NCBI GenBank assembly: GCA_037178625.1
Contig: CM074143.1
Location: 558,001-622,000 of the forward strand
Source: Skeletonema tropicum
Taxonomy: Eukaryota; Bacillariophyta; Thalassiosirophyceae; Thalassiosirales; Thalassiosiraceae
DNA length: 64,000 bases
Reading direction: 5' to 3'
A model generated the notes under the pieces. The model saw only the letters and a program-made list of their open reading frames with translations, had not been told where the DNA came from and made no database searches. Below, piece by piece: positions 52,416 through 61,294 of the stretch. Position numbers and translations under genes: made by a program. The stretch's first letter is position 1, and each line of letters starts with the position of its first letter.

Positions 52416-54330
52416 AAGCTACGCATGTTTAGACTACATAATAGAAGATAATGTATACTAATAGAACTATGTTGATAGAAGACACACGCATGAGGTCGTT
52501 TTCTCTTGTATTCCAGGTTTATCTAACCACTGAAGAACGTGAAAGTTGAGGGGTAGACCAGATTCGCTGTACTGGGTAACCGCACCAACAAGCCGTTTTT
52601 GGAATAAGCTTCCAATATATCACAAGAATATTAATGAAAGCTGAAGCAAAAATCTACACTCCGTGACTTCTTCGACGTAACACTGTCAAAACTGACACTG
52701 AAGAAGATGATGAATTTAGGGACATGGTGAATGGCATTGCTGTATTAATTCATTTGATAATGTTGTGAAGCCGTCCCAATTGAGTGTAAAAGTTCGTGTG
52801 CCAATGCTGAGCACCGCCAGGACATTTGAAAAGGAGCAAAATTTATCGAGACGTTTCATATACAGAATGATTTGAGAAGCAGGACATGGGTATCTCAGCT
52901 GAGTTTGATTCGGCACGCACAAAGCATATCGTGCCAGTAGTCACTCTCTGAAGGCCAAAATAATGTGATTGATGGAGCGAGATGCAACATCATAACATCA
53001 TGTACACAGCCTATCGCTGCTCTATTTTCTCTGCCACCAATCGCTCGCTTTCATGCTGGCGGTACATCCGATGACGAGAAGAGAAGGCCCAGTGGTAAAG
53101 TAAAGAATAGGACGCCTCAAAGTCCTGGGTTGCCTGCGCTTGCAGTCTAGTTTGACAAACACCAAGGACGAGAATTTCTGTGTTCTCTCGTGTAGATCGA
53201 TGCAAGCATTGTGTATAGAGACTATTCTTTTGCGTGGTCGATGGGCTGAAGAAGAGGAGGAAGAAAGCAGATGAACGCACCCCGATGTATTGTGAGCACT
53301 TCTGCAACAGGACTGACCACTCTGTCTTGATGTCGCCAGTTTGCTGCTTCTTTGCACGATCTACGACGAAGACTGGCAAGATATTTCCAAATCAAGGCAT
53401 TTCTCGGATCAAACCTATCCTAAATCGGAAGAGGTATTTGGCGCTGGGAAAAGGAGTGAAGATTTGGTATACGAGACAACCGTTAGCCAGTGTACTTGCT
53501 CATCGTGAGGCATGGGAAACATATCGAGAGCAACAAACATCAGATACTGGCGAGGTGGCAGGGTGGAAAAGGGACAGAAGAAAAGAAAGAAGGGCACGTT
53601 GAAGACAATTCAACAGGGGAATGACGATAACAGTGGAGGTGAAAGCGAAGAAGATGAGGTAGAGAGAGGACTCAGTCGGCTAGCAGTTGATTGAAGAGTC
53701 AGACAGCGAGGTCAGACGAAGACTCCCGATGAAGACACCGGTGATGATGATGACAATGATCAAAAAGATGCTCACAAGCGACGCCATCGCAACGTGAGCA
53801 AATGTTACAATAAAAATACGATACTAATGGGAAGAGAAGCAACATGAAACGTCCATCGGGGGGAGATACACGAGAATATCTATTGAAATGTCGATACATA
53901 TCACATGAACATTATAAATGTTCTTTACACACAGCACAATTTCCAGCCATTCCACACCTGACAACCGGTCTTTCATACCCTCCACTAGTTGTAACGACGG
54001 TGAAAACGTGCAATGGAGCCATTTTCGGGCCGTCGAGCTCCAAATAATGTCCATTCAGTATGTATTCAAAATTCTCATTTTTCCTCTAAAAAAGCCACGT
54101 ACTTTAGGAAACAATAGCTACAATAACGGTGCCTAGAGACAACCAATATGACCAAAATGGACAAACTAAGCGCTATGCATTGGTCACACGAGTGTATAGA
54201 ATGCACTATTAACTTTTTTGGGCAAATGAGAAGAGTATTCACCGAGTGTTCCATTTTGGGACACTCGAGAGGAAGCAGCGAAAAACAATTTATAATACTG
54301 TAAACTAGTATTACGATCGGCTACATCTAT
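52416..54330. other. Delta spacer, unrelated insert between copies 8 and 9
   Basis: After a short Lhcx 3' UTR this DNA matches no other spacer. Frames at 53234-53602 and 53512-53694 are Lys/Arg rich, then Glu/Asp rich (GGESEEDEVERG), and might be the remains of a gene, but they are broken and show no motif. At about 54293-54317 it returns to the unit motif (ATAATACTGTAAACTAGTATT). Confidence 0.45.
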
Positions 54331-54426
54331 TATTTTGTATTTGGTTGGCATGGGACGATTGCCCCAGAGTCCTCGTCAGAGTGCGGTTGGACTGAATCTT
54401 TCGAAGAATTTCATTTTTGATGTCAT
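54331..54426 (-). pseudogene. Fragment of the 90-aa membrane protein gene
   Basis: Matches 35463-35561 with a few substitutions and a 3-bp loss near the start. It retains the ATG and about 30 codons, but a TGA interrupts it after FFERF.PTAL. The rest of the gene is missing. It places an ancient copy of the 5' array flank immediately upstream of Lhcx copy 9. Confidence 0.85.
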
Positions 54427-54464
54427 GGTTTGTTGTTTGTTGAGGTCGTCTACTTATGATTCCA

Positions 54465-54889
54465 GATGCCACCAATCAAGTACGTATTGCAGCGCGTTAT
54501 AGGAAGACAGAGGTGGCGATAATGATGTTCCTCTACTTCTTGATAGGAGTTGATCTCTCGGTGGATTTCCAAAATGATGTGTTGAATCCACCACGACTCT
54601 GCTCGTGCTGGTGATGATGAGTGGTCGGTGGCGCCACCCAACATCATCATTCAGCCCGCCAAAGCTGAGTAAGTGTCCAAGACCCAGTTGTGAAGGACCA
54701 CATACGTCTAACAAACTACTAACTTTCACATGTCCCATTTGCAAAACTTCATGCCACCACGCCACGAGCACTAAACTAACTCATGCTCGATTCAATGCAT
54801 GCTCGCTCCAAAAGCATTCCGATTTTGCTCTCCTCAAAGCTCATAAAATCACTTACTAACACTCCAAAACAACTCTACACAATAACAAA
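54465..54889 (+). promoter_or_regulatory. Lhcx upstream block of copy 9 (hybrid)
   Basis: The distal part (AAGTACGTATTGCAGCGCGTTA, GTTCCTCTACTTCTTGATAG) resembles copy 1, while the proximal 300 bp is class III, as in copies 5 and 8. The boundary between the two lies at about 54550. Confidence 0.5.
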
Positions 54890-55522
54890 ATGATGAAGCT
54901 TGCTGTTATCTCCGCCCTCGCCGGCTCCGCCGCTGCCTTCGCCCCTGCCAAGGTTGCCCAATCCTCCACCTCCCTCAACGCCTTCACCGTTGATTCCATC
55001 CCCGGGGCTCTCCCTCCTGTGGGAGTCTTCGACCCCCTTGGCTTCGCCGCCAAGGCCGACGAGATGACCCTCAAGCGTTACCGTGAGGCTGAGTTGACCC
55101 ACGGACGTGTTGGTATGCTCGCCGCTGTTGGATTCCTCGTTGGAGAGGCTGTCGAGTCCAAGACTGTCTTGTTCAATGGTGAGATCAGTGGACCTGCCAT
55201 TACTCAGCTTGCTCAGGTGAACCCCTTGCTTTGGGTGTTCCTCGGTGCTGGCATTGCCAAGGCTGAGTCTATGCGTGCCGAGATTGGATGGGTTGAGCCA
55301 GAGAATGTCCCCTTTGACAAGCCTGGACAGCTTCGTGATGCTTATGTTCCTGGTGATATTGGATTTGATCCTCTTGGCTTGAAGCCCGAGTCTGAGGAGG
55401 AGTTCATTGTGATGCAGAACAAGGAGCTTCAGAATGGCCGTCTTGGTATGCTTGCTGCCGCTGGTTTCTTGGCACAGGAGCTTGTTGATGGAAAGGGTAT
55501 CATTGAGCACTTCACATCATAA
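54890..55522 (+). CDS. Lhcx: Lhcx, copy 9
   Basis: Protein identical to copies 5 and 8 (Ser36). Val174 GTG as in copy 8. Unique synonymous marks near the end (Ala190 GCC, Gly192 GGT). Last gene of the array. Confidence 0.95.
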   Translation: MMKLAVISALAGSAAAFAPAKVAQSSTSLNAFTVDSIPGALPPVGVFDPLGFAAKADEMTLKRYREAELTHGRVGMLAAVGFLVGEAVESKTVLFNGEISGPAITQLAQVNPLLWVFLGAGIAKAESMRAEIGWVEPENVPFDKPGQLRDAYVPGDIGFDPLGLKPESEEEFIVMQNKELQNGRLGMLAAAGFLAQELVDGKGIIEHFTS

Positions 55523-55797
55523 AAGCTACGCATGTTTTGACTACATAATAGAAGATAATGTATATTAATAGAACTATGTTGACAGAAGACAAATGGAGTC
55601 GTACAATATAGTATTGATGTGTATTCCAGATTCATCTCACAGACGAAATTGCAGTATGCGGCAAACATTTTTACCGGTTTGTTCCTTAATTAATAACCTC
55701 ATACCACGCATACTTGGTTCTTGGTTGGGATCAACAAAGAATATTGTAAACTGATATTACGATCGGCTACATCATATTATGAGCAACGTGCTTCGTT
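55523..55797. repeat. Array end with remnant of a further unit
   Basis: After the Lhcx 3' UTR, the start-of-unit motif reappears at about 55722-55775 (GGGATCAACAAAGAATATTG, TATTACGATCGGC) and then stops a few bases before the phosphatase gene. It marks a truncated tenth unit. Confidence 0.6.
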
Positions 55798-57954
55798 TTA
55801 ACGCCTGGGCCATCCGTTTGCGCAGCAATCCACTCTCAAATTGTTCTGCCTTCGATTCACGGTAACAGGGTTGGGTTTACTCACATCAATCGTGACTGAA
55901 ATAGGAGGAGCAATACTTTTGCCATCCAATGATATTCTCACGTAGTTGGCGATACCATACTCTCCCTCAATTTCATAGTATTCATGCCAATCTCCATGAA
56001 AGTGGATGGTTGGCTTTCCCATACGTCGAATCATATCAATGAACAGCCCGTCACTGCTACCGTCTCCGAAGAAGTCGCTGTGGGGATACCGAGGGATTGC
56101 ATGCTTCATTAAGACAATGACATCAAAGTTGCCTTGATGCCTATCAAATAAAACTCTGACCTGCTCCAAGTGCTCCCTATGTCTATTCGACTTTTCCGAC
56201 CAACTATAAGGTGTGCCACCGACCATATTCAAACCCAGAAACAGCACTCTCTTGTGAAGGAACCCAAATGATTCATTCAACTTACCCCATCGAGTCAAAT
56301 CAAATGAATGACTCCAATATGTCTCGTCAAACAAATGAAAGTACTTCATCCACATATCTTCTCCATGTTGAACACTTGGACAGTCATTGATGTCATTATC
56401 ACCCGGCAATACGAATGTAGGCATCTTGCCCCTTCGTAGAATTTGAGCAGCGATGGAATAAGCTCCTTCCCTGCAGCGATCATCTACTGCATACATGAGG
56501 TCACCCAAATGTACAACGAAGTCTCCTTCATCTCCTAGTTGATCAATATGATTTGGCATGAAATCATATCGTTCGTCATCGGAATAGGGTGTGTCGGCAA
56601 CAATGAATATTTTCGTTACTGTATCTTCTAGACGATCAGTTGGAGGTGGTGTTGGAGGAGGAGGAGGAGGCCTCATTGTTGGAGGTAGTGTAGGCAGAGG
56701 TGTCGGTAATGGTGAAGGCGGATTTGTTGGCTCGGCTGTAGGCAGTGGTGACGGCGGATTTGTAGGCTCGGCTGTAAGAGGTGATGATGGCGGATTTGTT
56801 TGCTCGGCTGTAGGCAGTGGTGAAGGCGGATTAGTTGGCTCGGCTGTAAGAGGTGATGATGGCGGATTTGTTTGCTCGGCTGTAGGAAGCGGTGAAGGCG
56901 GATTAGTTGGCTCGGCTGTAAGAGGTGACGATGGCGGATTTGTTTGCTCGGCTGTAGAAAGTGGTGAAGGTGGATTTGTTGGCTCGGCCGTAGGAACCTC
57001 ACTCTGCTCCAGTGGGTTGGTTGGAAAGAATGTCTCCACCTTACCTGAACTCAGTGTTGGAGATGCTGACTCCTGCATTGGTGGTAAAGTGGGAGTCGAT
57101 GTCTTGGGAGGAGATGTTGGAAAAAAGGTGATCGGCGATTGAGTTACACTGGTCGAAGGAGCATCCGTTGTCATCACAGTAGTAGATTCTCCATCAGGTA
57201 AAGTGAAAGTATGCACCCGCTCTCCCCAGTCCTCATCATCACCCTCTGGAGATTCAAATACCTTTGACCCACGAAGATATCCAGCATAGCTACCAAATCC
57301 GTCACTGCAGCACATACCGTCTCCTCCAGCATCGCGAATGATGAATCTATAGTCAGATGGTGGGATGCACAATTTTATAACATACTTCTGCTTCGAATCG
57401 TGAGGTTTGCTCACGCTGAACGTCCTCCATTCGCCATCACCCATTCGTTCTAGCTCCCAAGAAGTCTCATTGCCAGCGTTATCGGTAATTATTTCAAGCT
57501 TGAACCATTTCTCGCCTTCTTCCTCACAACCGTTGATTGGAGCCGAGTTGCTGCTTGCATCTGCATCAACAGGAGATGGATCCTGTCTCGTTGCTTTTGA
57601 AGGCTCTGTCATATCTATACCATTTGCCACCACCTTGGATGCTGAAGTAGTCTTTAATGGATCACGGACAGAAGTTGGATTGTGGTATGTCCTGATTGAA
57701 ACATAAGCTCCGACAGAGATCAGAACACATGAAAGTAGAGCAAACATTGATTTTTTCGACATGCGAAGTTTCTGCTGACCATTGATAATGCTGCTGCTGC
57801 CGACCAAACTGGGGTCAACTGCGTCACTATCACCACTCTCTTGCTCAGCTGCATCACCATCATACCGGCCTCGCAGCATTCCTCCATCGTCGATGGAACA
57901 TTCATATCCAACATCGACATCGTTCTCTTCTTCAAGGGGTGTCGACTCCTTCAT
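55798..57954 (-). CDS. Type II membrane-anchored metallophosphatase (paralogue B)
   Basis: Single exon, 718 aa. A short acidic cytosolic head is followed by one membrane span at about 70-88. Residues 145-250 form a domain with SDYRFIIRDAGGDGMCCSDG, a Cys-rich module frequent in diatom surface proteins. A repeat-rich linker of TNPPSP units follows, then a calcineurin-like phosphoesterase domain at about 448-700 with ADTPYSD, LGDLMY, LPGDND, MKHAI and FHGDWHEYY. As in paralogue A, motif I has Pro where His is typical. C-termini of A and B match closely (RISLDG.S.APP, SKPNPVTV, DCC..GWPR), whereas heads and linkers differ. Probably an extracellular or luminal phosphatase. Confidence 0.85.
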   Translation of the reverse strand: MKESTPLEEENDVDVGYECSIDDGGMLRGRYDGDAAEQESGDSDAVDPSLVGSSSIINGQQKLRMSKKSMFALLSCVLISVGAYVSIRTYHNPTSVRDPLKTTSASKVVANGIDMTEPSKATRQDPSPVDADASSNSAPINGCEEEGEKWFKLEIITDNAGNETSWELERMGDGEWRTFSVSKPHDSKQKYVIKLCIPPSDYRFIIRDAGGDGMCCSDGFGSYAGYLRGSKVFESPEGDDEDWGERVHTFTLPDGESTTVMTTDAPSTSVTQSPITFFPTSPPKTSTPTLPPMQESASPTLSSGKVETFFPTNPLEQSEVPTAEPTNPPSPLSTAEQTNPPSSPLTAEPTNPPSPLPTAEQTNPPSSPLTAEPTNPPSPLPTAEQTNPPSSPLTAEPTNPPSPLPTAEPTNPPSPLPTPLPTLPPTMRPPPPPPTPPPTDRLEDTVTKIFIVADTPYSDDERYDFMPNHIDQLGDEGDFVVHLGDLMYAVDDRCREGAYSIAAQILRRGKMPTFVLPGDNDINDCPSVQHGEDMWMKYFHLFDETYWSHSFDLTRWGKLNESFGFLHKRVLFLGLNMVGGTPYSWSEKSNRHREHLEQVRVLFDRHQGNFDVIVLMKHAIPRYPHSDFFGDGSSDGLFIDMIRRMGKPTIHFHGDWHEYYEIEGEYGIANYVRISLDGKSIAPPISVTIDVSKPNPVTVNRRQNNLRVDCCANGWPRR
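56717..57004 (-). repeat. Coding minisatellite, eight 36-bp units
   Basis: Eight units beginning GGCGGATT or GGTGGATT encode TNPPSP/TNPPSS-type dodecapeptides. Odd and even units differ, giving a 72-bp higher-order repeat (PSPLPTAEQTNPPSSPLTAE). Confidence 0.85.
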
Positions 57955-58723
57955 GATATTATCTCCGTCGGCCGCTAATCAAGACAGAGCAGAGTAGTAG
58001 ACAAGATTATGGTTCCTTCCTACAGATTATGAGTCTCTTATGATGTGCTAATGCGAGAGCTGCTTCGTCTACACCAAAATCTTCATTCAACGATTATTAA
58101 GAGTGGGTGGACTCTTGTATGAGCGTTCTATCTCCTTGCGTGAACGCTGAATCCCTGAATATTTGAGGTTTTTTTGGCGGAGTCGGCTTTTATCGCGAGA
58201 AAATCTTGTTTTCACCTTCTCAAGATACATACGATATAAGACAGATAGCAGGCGCAAATAATAATAAGAGCCAGGCAGTAGCCAGGGCAAATTTCTGTCA
58301 GCAGGCTTGGTGCTAGATATTTTTAAATTGAAATTGCCTGGCTCTTTTTATTTGCGCCTGTCTTATATAAGTACTTAGAGGGAAGTAAGTATCTTCGTTT
58401 GGAGAGTGGCTGAATGACACTGAGAACTCCTACGACTTGGTTCAAAGTCATTATCACCAGCGGCATTATAATATGTGGTGCTCTATTCAGGCAGGTTAAA
58501 CCTTTTAGTTCACAGTGAAGTATTGCTGATGCGTCCACAATTCTAATGCTTATGAATGAGAGCTTTTTCTTTCACAATACAAATGTACCATAATTTTCGA
58601 CCTAAATTACATACATACATTCACATAATAAGTAAGGGTGGACGGGGGTCAATTTAATAATTTTTATGTTTAGATATTTCGAATATTCTAACACTAACAT
58701 ACATATGGTACATATTGTCATGT
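57955..58723. other. Intergenic with a foldback repeat
   Basis: Contains the phosphatase B promoter and a foldback at 58235-58367. No gene seen. Confidence 0.4.
58235..58367. mobile_element. Short foldback/MITE-like inverted repeat
   Basis: The left arm 58235-58277 (TATAAGACAG...GCAGGCGCAAATAA...AAGAGCCAGGCA) pairs with the right arm 58335-58367 (TGCCTGGCTCTTTTTATTTG...CCTGTCTTATA) across a 57-base centre. Both ends lie at TA, which would fit a Tc1/mariner-type MITE. A hairpin RNA is an alternative. Confidence 0.55.
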
Positions 58724-59584
58724 TTAGAGCAGCATTCCAGCATACATCCCAAAGTTGGAGGATTTCATCATCCGCCATCTCAACCACGTCGATTGAAACT
58801 GCGCATCTCTTTGTCTTTGTAAATCTACGAGCTGAAATGGCAAGTCAAATTCGTCTACCGAAGATATAGGCCTTTGACTTGGACTGATCAATGGTACTTG
58901 AAGAGCTGATAACCACAGGTCAAGTGTGAGTGCGGTTGATGAAAAGGTTGGAGGTGGAGTTACACCCCTCGTTGATTCGTCTTGCAGTTGCACCTCCTTG
59001 TCCTTTGTGGGCTGAATGAGATGCTTAGCAGAGGCTGACTTGCGAGATTTCTTGCTTGGTCGATTCAAATCACTCTTATTATTGGAGAGCGGATCTGATG
59101 AAATTCCATCAGAGAGCCTCTTGCGTAGTGGAGCCGCTCCATCTCGTAAGGCTTGTGCAGTTTTCTCGTGGGCTCGTTTGAAATCAACTTCCTTCCATTT
59201 TCCACTACGTTGGTCCTTTTCAAGAAATCTACCTGGTGGGTTGAGTCGCGCTTGTACGTGATCAACGATGCCTCTTGTGATCGAAATCTTCTCTGTCTTG
59301 GTGCTCGTAACATAGTCTCTCTGTGATACGTTGTTTCAATGATGTTATGACGAAGTAGATGCGACCGTTAGAGATATAAGTTGATTGCAATCGCCGAAGT
59401 CAGCAAGAGGGCGTCACAAAAGGCGGCTACTTACCACATATTGACTGACAATATGTCTAAAATTGGTGTTTCCGGCATGACGACTTGTGCCGACACCCCT
59501 GCCCAAAAGCACATCGGTGTGCGTAGGCTTGATAACGAAGTTGGTAGACTCGGCAGAGTCAGAGTCAGCGATGTTCAAGTTCAT
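58724..59584 (-). CDS. DUF6824-domain protein, two exons
   Basis: Exon 1 is 59584-59435; the 114-bp intron starts GTAAGT and ends CACAG; exon 2 is 59320-58724. Total 248 aa. The domain spans both exons: TDVLLGRGVGTSRHAGNTNF then RHIVSQYV in exon 1, and IVDHVQARLNPPGRFLEKD, KWKEVD and KTAQALRDG in exon 2. This is the DUF6824 pattern (GRG...N..FR...; GRFL..D....W..V....A..K..QALRE), abundant in diatoms. Its role is unknown; nuclear location is often supposed. A basic segment RPSKKSRKSASAKH near residue 130 could be a nuclear localisation signal. The C-terminal half is otherwise unstructured. Confidence 0.85.
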
Positions 59585-61294
59585 TTTAGGCAGTGGAGAA
59601 AGGAAGTTTAATGGAGCAGAACTAATTGCAAAGTCGTGCTTGTGATAATTATGAGATCGACTTTTAGAAGTTTAAGTTGTCTAAGCTCTTTTAAGTTGCT
59701 CTTGTGAAAGTATTATGACGGCGGTCGTGGATTGGCATACACAGGGTATCGGTATCGACCACAGGCTACAGCTACAATATGCAATCACAAGAGGGCCACT
59801 GGCGTCAAGAGATAATGAGAACCCCTGCACTTGAACTCTTGTACTTTTCCTTGATAGATGATAGGTACGACAACGACGATTATTATAATCGCGGCAGGAG
59901 ACGCTGCCCCTCCGGCCACGTCTGATTGCCAGATCACTCGGCTGGTGTATTAGCGAGTGCTGTGGAGGTCGCGGTTGGCTCCGCCTTAGTACCGTCTACC
60001 TAGGCCTACCGGGACAGCTGGCGTGTGGGCGTGCCCACAACATAGTCTGGTTGGGGGAAGGTTTCACAGGATATTTTGGGTCATTTGAGGGTATGTTTTG
60101 TAATTTCACGGGAATCTTTAGCTGATTTATACCCGATTATCTACTTTTGTTTGGCTCACGTGGGCGTCACCCACAAGAGAGTACCGAAAACGCCCGCTCT
60201 CCCTGTGGGCTAGGCCAACCGGGATTAAACGCGTTCCGAGGTCTTAAAATCAGTGTAAAAATCAGTGTAAAAATCGCCGGTATCCATTAGTTGCACAGAG
60301 GTTAGGCCTGATTCAACTCGCTCTTTAGATTCTTCTATCGGCTTTAACTGGTAGGTCGGAGGATTATAAAATACTTAGGATGGCTGGCGGGCAGGAAGCG
60401 GTATGTACTGTTCCACTGCTATTGCGCATGTAGAAGAGATGGTTCAGCTTTTTAGGTTTAGGTGGACTGATTGGGCTGCCTGCAGCACCACATTCAGTCA
60501 GCACATTGTATCTCACAATGTCAATATGCATCGAAATGTGCTTATCGTCAAATACAATTGTTTAGGATGATACAGAAGGTTAGAGAAGCTGCTTATGTTC
60601 CATCTGGGAGTCTTTCCCGGGCCCTGATGAAGTCAAATTCGATTCGGGCAGACCTCAGCACCACATTTAGATAATCATACATTGTGTGTAGCACTGTCAA
60701 TTTGAATCACGAAGCACTGACCTCGGATGCATTCTGTGAAGTCAGTCTGTGTGGCTGCCAGCTTCTCATGTGCTAGGATTGTGTTCAACCTCAGGCTAAC
60801 ATAGGCTCTGAGTTCCGATTGCATATTGAATATTGAAAACACCTTTTGCTAGAGAGTAGAAGGAAATCGTTCAGTTATTCAAGCACGAACATATCAAAGG
60901 CTGCAACAAAACTCGGGACGGGACATCAATAAGTACCCGGCAGGGAGTTGGGAGTGGGGATGGACGACTCTAAGATCTAAGAGATAGAGCCAGCTGGCTT
61001 GTGTATGTATGTGGGTATCTACTCCTATCCATACTAATTCCTACATATATTCCATGGTAGCGCGCTGCAATCAAATTTCCTTGCTGCGATAAACGAAGAA
61101 GTCACCATGGCATGATACTCAACCATTAACAACATCTGCACCTTGGTGGATCCTTGTCCAAACTTACAAATCTACTCTGTTGGATCTGCTAAACTTCCGG
61201 TTGGATTTGGACATTGAAGCATTCAATATTCAAGACAATAAATAGTATCCTAAACACACTACGCTGCATCAGCTCTGTCATCATCTGAGAGAAG
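59585..61294. other. Intergenic, repeat fragments
   Basis: No gene. Contains GC-rich inverted words (GTGGGCGTGCCCAC at about 60026; GTGGGCGTCACCCAC at about 60161), a direct pair CTAGGCC.ACCGGGA (about 60001 and 60210), a doubled ATCAGTGTAAAA (60250-60274), and two fragments of the ~180-bp repeat family (GCAGCACCACATT near 60483 and CTCAGCACCACATT near 60656). The final part holds the MATE gene promoter. Confidence 0.4.

Noticed and set aside
52965..53694. Overlapping basic/acidic frames in the delta spacer as a gene
   Set aside because: Frames are short, overlap on both strands and lack motifs; at best a gene relic.
35973..55510. Long antisense frames (211-234 codons) covering every Lhcx gene
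   Set aside because: They are present in all nine copies only because the sense sequence is nearly identical and its codon choice leaves the opposite strand free of stops. No leader, motif or independent conservation.
59900..60060. GC-rich hairpins (CACTCG...CGAGTG; GTGGGCGTGCCCAC) as tRNA, 5S or SRP RNA
   Set aside because: No cloverleaf, T-loop, 5S internal box or SRP Alu motif could be found.
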